DNA from: JADJVL01 sp039812765
Lineage (GTDB): Bacteria > Acidobacteriota > Holophagae > Holophagales > Holophagaceae
Length of the DNA stretch: 60,896 nt
Direction of reading: 5' to 3'
NCBI GenBank assembly: GCA_039812765.1
Contig: JBDIBF010000011.1
Coordinates: 1 to 60,896 of the forward strand
Under the pieces are notes generated by a model. That model was not told the origin of the DNA, searched no databases, and saw only the letters and a program-made list of their open reading frames with translations. The position numbers and the translations under genes were made by a program. Positions 16,505 to 24,140 of the stretch are shown one piece after another (the stretch's first letter is position 1; every line of letters begins with the position of its first letter).

Positions 16505-17386
16505 TCAGCCCTTCTTGGCGTCGGCCGAGGGGGCCTCCGCCTTGCCGGCCTTGTGCTTCGCCATGAGCTGCTTGGAGAGGTCGTTCACCACGCGGTCCAG
16601 GGCGCTCTCGACGTCCTTGGAGACCTTCGTGCGCTCGGCGTAGGCGAAGTCCTTGAAGAGCTTGTTGTCGATGATCTGGACCAGGGCCTTCATCTCCTGG
16701 GCGGTGTAGTGCTTGTCGTACACCTCCGCCATCACGCCCTCGAAGGCCTCCGGCGTGGCGGCCTTGGACAGATCGGCCCAGACGGCGTCGGGCACGTCCT
16801 TCGCGGCGGCCTTCCGCTGGGCGACGATGCTCTTCCGGGCGGACTCGACCTGACGGTTCACCGCGTCCGTGGCCTTCAGGAACTTCGCGATGTCGGCGCG
16901 CTTGGCGGCGGGGATCGCGGTCCCCGGCGCGGCCTTCCGGGATCCGGCGGAGGCGTCCTCCATGTGCTTCTGGAGGGCGGCGCCGATGGCCTTCTGCACC
17001 GTCGTCTGCTCGATCTGGGAGAATTTCCGGAAGGCCGGCGTGTCGAGGAGCTTCACGATGTCCCGCAGCACGGGGGCCGAATAGCTCTTGTCGTAGACGT
17101 CGGCGACCGCCGGCTCGAAGGCCTCGGGGGTGATGGCGCCGGCCAGCTCGACCCAGAAGGTGTCGGGGATCTCCCGGGAGCTGCCCTTCTTCATGTCCAC
17201 CACGGTGCGGCGGTAGGTGGCGACCCGCTGCCCGACGCCGTCCGAGATCTGCAGGTAGCGCTTGATGTCCGCCTTCTTCTGGGCCGCCTCCGCCTGGGCG
17301 GAGACCGGGGGCTTCTTCTGCGTGTCGGCGGCCGCCGGAAGGACGGCGAGGACGGCCAGGGCGAGGGCGAGGCGGGGCAGGACCAT
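16505..17386 (-). CDS. Exported protein with two DUF2059-like repeats
   Basis: 293 residues with a signal peptide (MVLPRLALALAVLAVLPAAA). Two similar helical units follow, about residues 38-135 and 160-265. Each has an IKRYLQ/IAKFLK start, then IPDTFWVELAGAITPEAFEPAVADVYDKSYSAPVLRDIV or its counterpart DVPDAVWADLSKAATPEAFEGVMAEVYDKHYTAQEMKALV. This is the DUF2059 pattern, of unknown function. The tail is Lys/Ala-rich. A good Shine-Dalgarno (TTGGAG) precedes the ATG, and 86 bases separate it from ribF. Confidence 0.75.
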   Translation of the reverse strand: MVLPRLALALAVLAVLPAAADTQKKPPVSAQAEAAQKKADIKRYLQISDGVGQRVATYRRTVVDMKKGSSREIPDTFWVELAGAITPEAFEPAVADVYDKSYSAPVLRDIVKLLDTPAFRKFSQIEQTTVQKAIGAALQKHMEDASAGSRKAAPGTAIPAAKRADIAKFLKATDAVNRQVESARKSIVAQRKAAAKDVPDAVWADLSKAATPEAFEGVMAEVYDKHYTAQEMKALVQIIDNKLFKDFAYAERTKVSKDVESALDRVVNDLSKQLMAKHKAGKAEAPSADAKKG

Positions 17387-17465
17387 GTACGACTCCAAGG
17401 GGGCGGGACAAGCCAAACGTCCATTGTCCCACCAAACACTTGCGCGGGCCAGGGAGGAGGTTCCG

Positions 17466-17482
17466 CCGGGGCTCAGCCCCGG
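17466..17482. terminator. Perfect palindrome across the ribF stop codon
   Basis: CCGGGGCT-C-AGCCCCGG, eight-base arms with a one-base centre, includes the ribF TGA. It could act as a hairpin that trims or ends the ribF message, but there is no T-run after it, so only a weak call. Confidence 0.25.
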
Positions 17483-18405
17483 ATCCGCCACCAGGCCTCG
17501 CCGGCCTCCACGTCGAGGGCGATCCGGGCCCGGAGGGCGTCCACATCGGTGAAGCGCTGTTCGCCCCGCAGGCGGTGGAGCACGCGGAGATCCAGCCGGG
17601 CGCCGTAGAGGTCGCCGTCGAAACCCGGCAGGAAGGTCTCCACCGTGAGGCGGCGGCCACCGAACGTGGGCTTCTCCCCGATGTTCGTGAGGCCCAGGCG
17701 CGGACCCTTCCAGTGGGAGGACCGGACCGCCGTGACGTAGACCCCGGAGGCGGGGAGCTGCTCCTGCTCCCACTGCAGGTTCGCGGTGGGGAAGCCCAGG
17801 TGGCGGCCGCGGCGGTCGCCTTCCACCACGACGCCGGTGAGCGCGTAGGGATGGCCGAGGAGCCTCGCGGCCCCTTCCACGTCCCCGGCCTCCAGGGCCT
17901 CGCGGATCCGCGTGCTGGAGAGGTGCCCGCCGTCCGGGGCCCGGAGGGCGTGGGCGTGGATTTCGCACCCGTGGGTTCGGCCCCAGGCCTCGAGGGCGGC
18001 GAGGTCGCCGCTGCGGTCCCGGCCGAAACAGAAGGCCCGGCCCACGTGGAGCTCGACCGGCGCGAGGGCGCGGCGGAGCTGGTCGAGGAAGGCCGGCGGC
18101 GCCAGTTCGCTGAAGGGCCGCGAGAAGGGGATCACCCACGCGAGGTCCATGCCGGTGGCCTCGAAGGCGGCCAGCCGCTGGGCCAGGGTCATCAGCAGGA
18201 GGGGCTTGCGCTCCGGCGCCACCACCACCGTGGGATGGGGGTCGAAGGTGACCACCGCGGCGGGCACGCCCCGGGCCCGGGCCCGGGCCGCGGCGCCCTC
18301 CAGCACCTCCCGGTGGCCGGCGTGGACGCCGTCGAAATTGCCCAGGGTGACCACGTGGGGCCCCGCCGGCGGCGCCAGGTCGAGGGGGTGGTGCCAGACC
18401 TCCAT
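17473..18405 (-). CDS. ribF: Bifunctional riboflavin kinase / FAD synthetase
   Basis: 310 residues. The N-terminal FAD synthetase (nucleotidyltransferase) domain has TLGNFDGVHAGHREVL, VVTFDPHP and the family's SSTRIREALEAGDVEGAARLLG. The C-terminal riboflavin kinase domain has GRHLGFPTANL, ASGVYVTAV and NIGEKPTFGG. It makes FMN and then FAD from riboflavin. Its ATG shares one base with the terC stop (TGATG), so the two are coupled. Confidence 0.95.
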   Translation of the reverse strand: MEVWHHPLDLAPPAGPHVVTLGNFDGVHAGHREVLEGAAARARARGVPAAVVTFDPHPTVVVAPERKPLLLMTLAQRLAAFEATGMDLAWVIPFSRPFSELAPPAFLDQLRRALAPVELHVGRAFCFGRDRSGDLAALEAWGRTHGCEIHAHALRAPDGGHLSSTRIREALEAGDVEGAARLLGHPYALTGVVVEGDRRGRHLGFPTANLQWEQEQLPASGVYVTAVRSSHWKGPRLGLTNIGEKPTFGGRRLTVETFLPGFDGDLYGARLDLRVLHRLRGEQRFTDVDALRARIALDVEAGEAWWRIRG

Positions 18406-19373
18406 CAGGCTTCCCCTCCACCCGCGCCGGGCTCCTCCCCGCCATGCTCGGCGGGCCAGGCGAGGCTGGCCACCACGCTCCCCGCGAGCACCGCGGCGAT
18501 CACCAGCAGGGAGTAGTGGACTGGGATCTTCACCCATTCGGCGATGCACATCTTCACGCCCACGAAGGCCAGGATGAAGGCCAGCCCGGTCTTGAGGCGG
18601 TGGAAGCGGTCCATCATCTTCGCGAGCAGGAAGTAGAGGCTGCGCAGACCCAGGATGGCGAAGATGTTCGAGGTGTAGACGATGAAGGGGTCCCGGGTGA
18701 TGGCCAGCACCGCCGGGATGCTGTCCACGGCGAAGACCAGGTCCGTGACCTCGACACACAGGAGCACCAGCAGCATGGGCGTGGCGAGGCGGCGGCCGTC
18801 GCGGCGGGTGAAGAAGCGCTCGTGGCCGCCTTCAGGGTCGTAGGGGACCGTGCGCTGGAAGAGCTTCACCAGCGGGTTGTTGCGGGGATCCTCGTCCCCC
18901 TCCTCCTTGATGAGCATCTTCAGGCCCGTGAAGACCAGGAAGCCGCCGAAGACCCACATCATCCAGTGGAAGCGGTTGAGCAGGGCCGTGCCGGCCACGA
19001 TCATCGCCGCGCGCATCACCAGGGCGCCCAGGACCCCCCAGAAGAGCACCCGGTGCTGATGGCGCAGCTCCACCTGGAAGGCGCCGAAGAGCAGCACGAA
19101 GACGAAGAGGTTGTCCACGCTGAGGCTCTTCTCCAGCACGTAGCCCGTGAGGAACTCCAGGCCCTTCCCGGCGCCCATGAGCCTCCAGATGCCCGCGTTG
19201 AAGGCCAGGGCCAGGACGATCCACACCGTGCTCCAGGCCGCGGCCTCCCGCACCGAGGGCGCGTGGGCCCTCCGGTTGAAGATCCCCAGGTCCAGGGCCA
19301 GCATCAGGAAGACGAAGGCGTGGAAGCCGGCCCAGGCCCACCAGGGCGCGGCGGCGTGGATCGCGTCGATCAA
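18405..19373 (-). CDS. TerC family integral membrane protein
   Basis: 322 residues from a TTG start, chosen because a GGAGGG ribosome site lies five bases upstream and no ATG or GTG fits the conserved N-terminus. About eight membrane helices, with the family motifs LEKSLSVDNLFVFVLLFGAFQV and CVEVTDLVFAVDSIPAVLAITRDPFIVYTSNIFAILGLRSLYF holding the acidic pair residues. Characterised relatives (Alx, MeeF/YkoY) export manganese, often to metallate exoenzymes. A second possible Mn exporter (GDT1) is encoded about 3 kb away. No yybP-type riboswitch is visible upstream. Confidence 0.88.
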   Translation of the reverse strand: MIDAIHAAAPWWAWAGFHAFVFLMLALDLGIFNRRAHAPSVREAAAWSTVWIVLALAFNAGIWRLMGAGKGLEFLTGYVLEKSLSVDNLFVFVLLFGAFQVELRHQHRVLFWGVLGALVMRAAMIVAGTALLNRFHWMMWVFGGFLVFTGLKMLIKEEGDEDPRNNPLVKLFQRTVPYDPEGGHERFFTRRDGRRLATPMLLVLLCVEVTDLVFAVDSIPAVLAITRDPFIVYTSNIFAILGLRSLYFLLAKMMDRFHRLKTGLAFILAFVGVKMCIAEWVKIPVHYSLLVIAAVLAGSVVASLAWPAEHGGEEPGAGGGEA

Positions 19374-19445
19374 GGACCCTCCTGGTTCCAGGGTACGGGG
19401 ACCGTCAAGCGGACGCCCCCGCGCGCGGCGGCGTCCAGGTTGGCG

Positions 19446-19451
19446 CACACT
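19446..19451 (+). promoter_or_regulatory. -10-like hexamer, possible leaderless start of rsmE
   Basis: CACACT ends six bases before the rsmE ATG, so transcription would begin at or next to the start codon. There is no Shine-Dalgarno at a usable distance and no clear -35. Confidence 0.3.
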
Positions 19452-19457
19452 GGGGGC

Positions 19458-20228
19458 ATGTCCCTGCCCCGCTTCGTGGTCGACGCGCCTCCGCCCGCCG
19501 CTGAGGGCGCGCTCGTGGCCCTGGGGGAGGAGCAGGCCCGGCATCTCGGCGTGCTGCGCCTGCGCCCCGGCGCGGCCCTGGAGCTGCTGCTCCCGGGCGG
19601 GGCCTGGAGGGCGGACCTTGCGGAGCTGTCCCGGCACCGGGCCGTGGCGCGGCTGGTGGCGCCGCTGGGCGAATCCCGCGAGGCCCCCATCCCCATCCTG
19701 GCCTGCGTGCCGGTCACGGCGCAGCTCAGCCTCCTGGACGACCTGCTCCCGCCGGTGGTGGAGCTGGGCGCCACGCAGATCCTTCCCGTGGTCTACGCCC
19801 GCAGCGAGTTCGACGCCCGGAAGACCGCGGCGCGGATGGAGCGCTGGCGGCGCATCGTGGCCTCGAGCTGCGAGCAGAGCCACCGCGGGCGGGTGCCTGA
19901 GCTGCGGGAGCCCCGGCCCTTCGAGGCCCTGCTGGCGGTGGATGCGCCGCAGAAGTGGGTGGCCTACGAGCTGGCCGGCGGGGAGGCCAATCCCCCCCTG
20001 GGCGCGGAGGGCCTCGCCATCACCTCCGGCCCCGAAGGCGGGATCACCGAAGCCGAGTTCGAGGCCCTCCGCGCCGCGGGCTGGCGCGCGGTGAGCCTCG
20101 GCCCGGCCATCCTGCGGGCGGTGACGGCGCCGGTGGCACTGCTGGGGGCCGTGCAGTTCGCGCTGGCGGGCGGCCTTGACGGCGGCCCCTCCCGGGGCGA
20201 AGGTGGTCGCCCGCCGGTGATCCCATGA
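19458..20228 (+). CDS. rsmE: 16S rRNA (uracil-1498-N3)-methyltransferase
   Basis: 256 residues. The N-terminal PUA-like part (FVVDAPP, HLGVLRLRPGAALELL) leads to the SPOUT knot with SGPEGGITEAEFEAL, VSLGPAILRAVTAPVALL. The knot motif usually reads LRxETA; here it is LRAVTA, so the glutamate is missing, but the rest is normal. It methylates U1498 in the ribosomal decoding centre. Divergent from terC with only 84 bases between starts. Its last codons overlap the next gene's ATG. Confidence 0.88.
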   Translation: MSLPRFVVDAPPPAAEGALVALGEEQARHLGVLRLRPGAALELLLPGGAWRADLAELSRHRAVARLVAPLGESREAPIPILACVPVTAQLSLLDDLLPPVVELGATQILPVVYARSEFDARKTAARMERWRRIVASSCEQSHRGRVPELREPRPFEALLAVDAPQKWVAYELAGGEANPPLGAEGLAITSGPEGGITEAEFEALRAAGWRAVSLGPAILRAVTAPVALLGAVQFALAGGLDGGPSRGEGGRPPVIP

Positions 20229-21865
20229 GCGCCCCCGCCCGCCCCGACGACGAGCCCGCCCGACTCGAGGCCCTCAGCGCCCTCGAGGTGCTGGGCACCG
20301 GGCCCGAGTCCGAGTTCGACGCCCTCACGCGCCTCGCCGCCCAGCTCTGCGGCACGAAGGTCTCGGTGGTGAGCCTCGTGGACGCGAGCCTGGTCTGGGC
20401 CAAGTCCAACGTGGGGGTGGCCGAACACTTCCCCTCGGAGGCGGGCCAGTTCTTCCACCGCGCCCCCCGGGACCTCACCTTCTGCGCCCACGCCATCCTC
20501 ACACCCGAGGTCATGGAAGTGCCCGACGCGGCCGCGGACCCGCGCTTCGCCGACAACCCGGCGGTGGCCGGCGAGCCCCACATCCGTTTCTACGCCGGCG
20601 CGCCCCTCCAGACCGGCGACGGCCACGCCATCGGGACGCTCTGCGTGATGGACACCGAGCCCCGGCACCTGCGGCCCGACCAACGGGAGGCCCTGGAGAT
20701 CCTCAGCCGCCAGGTCATGGCCAACCTGCGGGCCCGGGCCCGGGCCAAGGACCTGGACCTCGCCCTGCGGGCCGCCCGGGGCCTGGCCGAGCAGCGCTCG
20801 GGCACCCTCGCCTTCCTGGGCCACGAAGTGCGCAACGCCCTGGCCTCCCTGCTGGCCCTCACGGAGGCCTGGATGGAGGGCCGGGAGCAGCCCGACGCGT
20901 CCTCGGTGGAGCTCGCCCATGCCGTCGCCTCGGAAGCGGTGGGACTCCTCAACAACGTGCTGGACCACGCCCGCGGGGAGGCGGGCCAGCTCCGGCTGGA
21001 ACCGCGCCCCTTCGACCTGCGCGCCGCCCTCGCGCGGGCCCTCGCCCTGGCGCGGCCCCGGGCCCGGGCCAAGGGCCTGGCGCTGAGCCTGGACCTGGAT
21101 CCGTCCCTCCCCGGCCGGCTGCTGGGCGATGAGCCGCGGCTCCACCAGGTCTGGCTCAATCTCCTGGGCAACGCCCTGAAGTTCACCGAGACCGGGGGCA
21201 TCACCGTGCGCGCGCGGCGGGAAGCCGGGGACGTCGTGGCGGTGGCGGTGGAGGACACGGGGGAGGGCATCCCGGCGGACCAGCTCGCGCGGCTCTTCCA
21301 CCCCTTCCAGCAGGCGGAGGGCAGCTACGGACGGGCCGGGGGCAGCGGCCTCGGCCTGGCCATCTGCCGCCAACTGGCGGAACTCATGGGCGGCGCCATC
21401 ATGGCCGAGAGCGAGCCGGGTCGCGGGAGCCGCTTCACGCTGCGCGTCCCGCTGCCGGCCACCGACGGCGGGGCGCCCGAGGCGCCCGCCCCGCGCCGCC
21501 TGCGCATCCTCGCCGCGGAGGACAACGCCCTGGCCCGCCGCCTCCTCCGGGACCTGCTGGAAGCCGAGGGCCACGCGGTGCGCGCCGTGCCCACCGGGGC
21601 CGAGGCGGTGAAGGCCCTGGCGGAGGAGGCCTTCGACTTGGTGCTCATGGACTGCCGCATGCCCGTCCTGGACGGCTTCGAGGCCACCGTGGCCATCCGG
21701 CGGATGGAGGGGGAGCGGTCCCGCGTGCCGATCCTCGGGCTCACCGGCGAGCGGGGTCCCCAGGAGCTGGAGGTCGGCCGGCGCGCTGGCATGAACGCCC
21801 TCCTGGAGAAGCCCGTGGGCCGGGCCGAGCTGCTGGAGGCCCTCCGCGCGTGGAGCGGGAGCTGA
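20225..21865 (+). CDS. Hybrid histidine kinase (GAF - HisKA - HATPase - receiver)
   Basis: 546-residue soluble kinase. A GAF domain occupies about residues 20-165. HisKA has FLGHEVRNALASL (phospho-acceptor His200), and HATPase has NLLGNALKFTETGG, DTGEGIP and GRAGGSGLGLAICRQL. A receiver domain (about 425-545) has the acidic pair AEDN, the phospho-acceptor Asp476 in LVLMDCRMPVLDGFE, and LLEKPVG. The signal therefore passes His to Asp within one protein. No separate output regulator is next to it. Its ATG overlaps the rsmE stop. Confidence 0.9.
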   Translation: MSAPARPDDEPARLEALSALEVLGTGPESEFDALTRLAAQLCGTKVSVVSLVDASLVWAKSNVGVAEHFPSEAGQFFHRAPRDLTFCAHAILTPEVMEVPDAAADPRFADNPAVAGEPHIRFYAGAPLQTGDGHAIGTLCVMDTEPRHLRPDQREALEILSRQVMANLRARARAKDLDLALRAARGLAEQRSGTLAFLGHEVRNALASLLALTEAWMEGREQPDASSVELAHAVASEAVGLLNNVLDHARGEAGQLRLEPRPFDLRAALARALALARPRARAKGLALSLDLDPSLPGRLLGDEPRLHQVWLNLLGNALKFTETGGITVRARREAGDVVAVAVEDTGEGIPADQLARLFHPFQQAEGSYGRAGGSGLGLAICRQLAELMGGAIMAESEPGRGSRFTLRVPLPATDGGAPEAPAPRRLRILAAEDNALARRLLRDLLEAEGHAVRAVPTGAEAVKALAEEAFDLVLMDCRMPVLDGFEATVAIRRMEGERSRVPILGLTGERGPQELEVGRRAGMNALLEKPVGRAELLEALRAWSGS

Positions 21866-21874
21866 GCCCTCAGC
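21861..21874. terminator. Small hairpin joining the stops of two convergent genes
   Basis: GCTGAG-CC-CTCAGC contains the TGA of the hybrid kinase in one arm and the TGA (TCA on this strand) of the DCC gene in the other. Six-base stem, no T-run; may be a bidirectional 3' end. Confidence 0.25.
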
Positions 21875-22286
21875 CCTCGAAGCGCGCCCGCTGCGCCGCC
21901 GTGCGCCAGGGACAGGCGCCGGGCGCCAGGGGGAAGAGCCGTTTCCGGACCTTCGCGACGAGGCGGTAGCCCAGGTCGCGCAGGGGCCGCGGCACGAGCC
22001 ACAGCAGGGAACCGAGCAGGCTCCAGCCCCCGCCGAGGCCGTGGAGGACCCGCACCACGCCGGCGCTGCGGACGAGGATGCGGCCGTCGGAGGCCTTCAC
22101 CACCAGGCTGTCGGGCAGGCCCGCGCGGATGCCTTCCGGAAGCTCCCGGCGGAAGGCCTCGCCGTGGAGGGGCGCGAAACGGAACTGGAGGCCCCGGGGT
22201 GCGCGGGCCAGGACGAAGCGCACGGCGCCGTGGCAGAGTCCGCAGTCGCCGTCGTAGAAGAGGAGGTCGCCCTCCGGCCCGCTCAC
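21870..22286 (-). CDS. DCC-family (DUF393) thiol-disulfide oxidoreductase-like protein
   Basis: 138 residues from a GTG that overlaps the stop of the preceding gene (GTGA). LLFYDGDCGLCHGAVRFVLAR is the DCC signature with its CxxC pair. RFAPLHGEA, SLVVKASDGRILVRSAGVVRVLHGLGG and the C-terminal YRLVAKVRKRLF complete the family pattern. Predicted redox-active but of unknown substrate. Co-transcribed with the small GDT1 protein. Confidence 0.82.
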   Translation of the reverse strand: MSGPEGDLLFYDGDCGLCHGAVRFVLARAPRGLQFRFAPLHGEAFRRELPEGIRAGLPDSLVVKASDGRILVRSAGVVRVLHGLGGGWSLLGSLLWLVPRPLRDLGYRLVAKVRKRLFPLAPGACPWRTAAQRARFEG

Positions 22287-22552
22287 CCCTTCACCATCAC
22301 CCAGATCCCCACGGCGATGAAGGCCGCGCCGGCGAGGTAGCGGATCGCGGCTTCGGGCACGACTTTGAACAGCGCTCCGCCCACCGCCACGCCCAGGGCC
22401 GTGGCGCAGACGAGCGCCGCGCTGGCCGCGAGGAAGACGGTCACCAGGGCGCCGCTCTTGGCGCTGGCGGTCATGGCCGCGAGCTGGGTCTTGTCGCCGA
22501 GCTCCGCGAGGAAGACCGTGGCGAAGGTGGTCCAGAAGAGTCCGCGTTGCAT
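22283..22552 (-). CDS. Half-size TMEM165/GDT1 (UPF0016) cation transporter
   Basis: 89 residues and about three helices, with one copy of the ExGDK(T/S) motif: AELGDKTQLAA at residues 16-26. Full-length members have two such repeats facing opposite ways and exchange Mn2+/Ca2+ for protons; half-size bacterial forms should work as dimers. No second half is next to it, so a homodimer or a partner elsewhere is expected. Start chosen at the ATG just before the first helix, with GGAG about six bases upstream. Confidence 0.8.
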   Translation of the reverse strand: MQRGLFWTTFATVFLAELGDKTQLAAMTASAKSGALVTVFLAASAALVCATALGVAVGGALFKVVPEAAIRYLAGAAFIAVGIWVMVKG

Positions 22553-22595
22553 GGTCCGCTCCTGCCTGCAGTGTAGGGAAGCCGAGGAATTCAGG

Positions 22596-22601
22596 CACAC
22601 T
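22596..22601 (+). promoter_or_regulatory. -10-like hexamer, possible leaderless start of rnd
   Basis: CACACT ends eight bases before the rnd ATG. The short leader leaves no room for a functional Shine-Dalgarno, and the -35 is not recognisable. Confidence 0.28.
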
Positions 22602-22609
22602 GTCGGAAG

Positions 22610-23518
22610 ATGACGCACGACTTCTTCGACCTCCCCATCACCTACGTGGACACCCCCGAGCTCCTGGCGGAGGCCCTGCCGGCCTGGTTCGACGCCGGCC
22701 TGCTGGCGGTGGACATCGAGTGCAGCCTCACGGGCATGCACCACTGCGTGCTGGCCTTCCTCCAGATCGCCACCCACGACCACGTCTGGCTGGTGGACCC
22801 CCTCGCCCTACCCGACCTGATGAGGCCGACCCTGGTGGCCATGGCCGAGATCCCCTGGATCGTCCACGACTACAGCGGTGACGGCATCGTCTTCAAGCGG
22901 CTCTACGACGTCATGCCGACCAGCATCCTCGACACCATGCTGCTCTCCCGCGCCCTGGGCTATCCCCAGCCGGGGCTGAAGACCATGGCGAAGCTCAAGC
23001 TCGGCATCGAGATCCCCAAGGAGGAGCAGGACTCCAACTGGATGCTCCGGCCCCTGCGGGAGGCCCAGCTCAGTTACGCCGCCCGGGATGCGGCGCTCCT
23101 GCTGCCGCTGCTTCGCACGTTGGCCAAGGAGGCCGAGGAGAAGCGCGACGACCCCGAGGTCGGACCGCGCCTGCGGGCCCTGCCCGGCGAGATCCGCGCC
23201 CTCTTCAAGCGCATCCGCGCCTACAAGCGGCCCGACGACAATCCCATCATCGACAAGGTGCGGGCCATGGGGCTGGGGGAGCGCGCCGAGGCCAAGGCCC
23301 GCGCCCTCTCCGAGTTCCGCTACGCCTGGGGCAACGAGGGCGACGTTGCGGCGGTGATGGAATTGGGCAACCGCTGGATCCTGGCCCGCATCCAGCACCC
23401 GCCCACCAGCAGGGAGCAGCTGGAGCGCACCATCCCGAATCCCAGGTTCCGCCGCAAGCGCCTCGACGCCCTCTGGGAGGTGCTGGGCGAGCCGAAGCTG
23501 GTCGTCCACGAGGACTGA
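22610..23518 (+). CDS. rnd: Ribonuclease D
   Basis: 302 residues. DEDDy exonuclease motifs are present: VDIECSL (Asp35, Glu37), VHDYSGDGIVFKRL and the YxxxD element in LSYAARDAALLLPLL. A single C-terminal HRDC-like helical domain follows (about 205-295), against two in the longer E. coli enzyme. It trims 3' ends of stable RNAs. The next gene starts one base after its stop. Confidence 0.9.
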   Translation: MTHDFFDLPITYVDTPELLAEALPAWFDAGLLAVDIECSLTGMHHCVLAFLQIATHDHVWLVDPLALPDLMRPTLVAMAEIPWIVHDYSGDGIVFKRLYDVMPTSILDTMLLSRALGYPQPGLKTMAKLKLGIEIPKEEQDSNWMLRPLREAQLSYAARDAALLLPLLRTLAKEAEEKRDDPEVGPRLRALPGEIRALFKRIRAYKRPDDNPIIDKVRAMGLGERAEAKARALSEFRYAWGNEGDVAAVMELGNRWILARIQHPPTSREQLERTIPNPRFRRKRLDALWEVLGEPKLVVHED

Positions 23519-23519
23519 G

Positions 23520-24134
23520 GTGGAGGCCGATCCCTTCTGGGCCCGGCACGCGCGGCGCTACGACCGGGCCACCCTGGCCCTGAACCGGAACTTCGGGCGC
23601 ATGGCGAGGGAGGCGGCGGTGAAGACGACGGGCCTCGAGGTGCTGGAGCTGGCCGCCGGCACGGGCCTCGTGACACGCGAGCTGGCCCGCACCGCCCGGC
23701 GGGTGGTGGCCACGGACCTCTCGCAGCCCATGCTTGCCGTGCTGCGGGGACGCCTCGGCGCCCAGGGCGCGACGAATGTGGAGGTCCGCGCCGCGGACGC
23801 CACGGCCCTCGACTTCCCGGAGGGGAGCTTCGACGCCGTCGTGATGGCGAACCTCCTGCACCTGCTGCCCGGTCCAGGCGCGGCCCTCCGAGAAGCCCAC
23901 CGGGTCCTGCGCCCCGGCGGCCTGCTCCTGGCGCCGACCTTCTGCCACGGCGAGACCTTCACCGCTCGTTGCGTCTCGGAGGTCCTCGGGCTTGCGGGCT
24001 TCCCGATCCAGCGGCGGTTCCGGGCCGGCGAGCTGCTCGAGCTCGTCCGGAACGCGGGGTTCGAGGTCGCGCCTGGCGACGTTCTGCCGGGCTGGCTGCC
24101 GTTGGGCATGGCCCAAGGTCTCAGGCCGGCCTAG
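23520..24134 (+). CDS. Class I SAM-dependent methyltransferase
   Basis: 204 residues, GTG start next to the rnd stop. SAM-binding motif LELAAGTGLVTREL, post-I ATDLSQPML, AADATALDFPEGSFDAVVMANLLHLL and LREAHRVLRPGGLLLAPTF are typical of UbiE-like methyltransferases. The substrate cannot be told from sequence. Its stop codon overlaps that of the convergent dehydratase gene, so a role in tailoring the peptide product of that locus is conceivable but unsupported. Confidence 0.8.
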   Translation: MEADPFWARHARRYDRATLALNRNFGRMAREAAVKTTGLEVLELAAGTGLVTRELARTARRVVATDLSQPMLAVLRGRLGAQGATNVEVRAADATALDFPEGSFDAVVMANLLHLLPGPGAALREAHRVLRPGGLLLAPTFCHGETFTARCVSEVLGLAGFPIQRRFRAGELLELVRNAGFEVAPGDVLPGWLPLGMAQGLRPA

Positions 24135-24140
24135 GCCGGC
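24125..24140. terminator. 16-base perfect palindrome containing both stops of convergent genes
   Basis: GCCGGCCT-AGGCCGGC includes CTAG, in which the TAG of the methyltransferase and the TAG of the dehydratase overlap. It may serve as a shared 3' structure. There is no loop and no T-run, so terminator activity is uncertain. Confidence 0.25.

Noticed and set aside
18405..22552. Mn-sensing yybP-ykoY riboswitch before terC or the GDT1 gene
   Set aside because: The spaces upstream are short (84 and 57 bases to the divergent genes), and I see none of the conserved motif.
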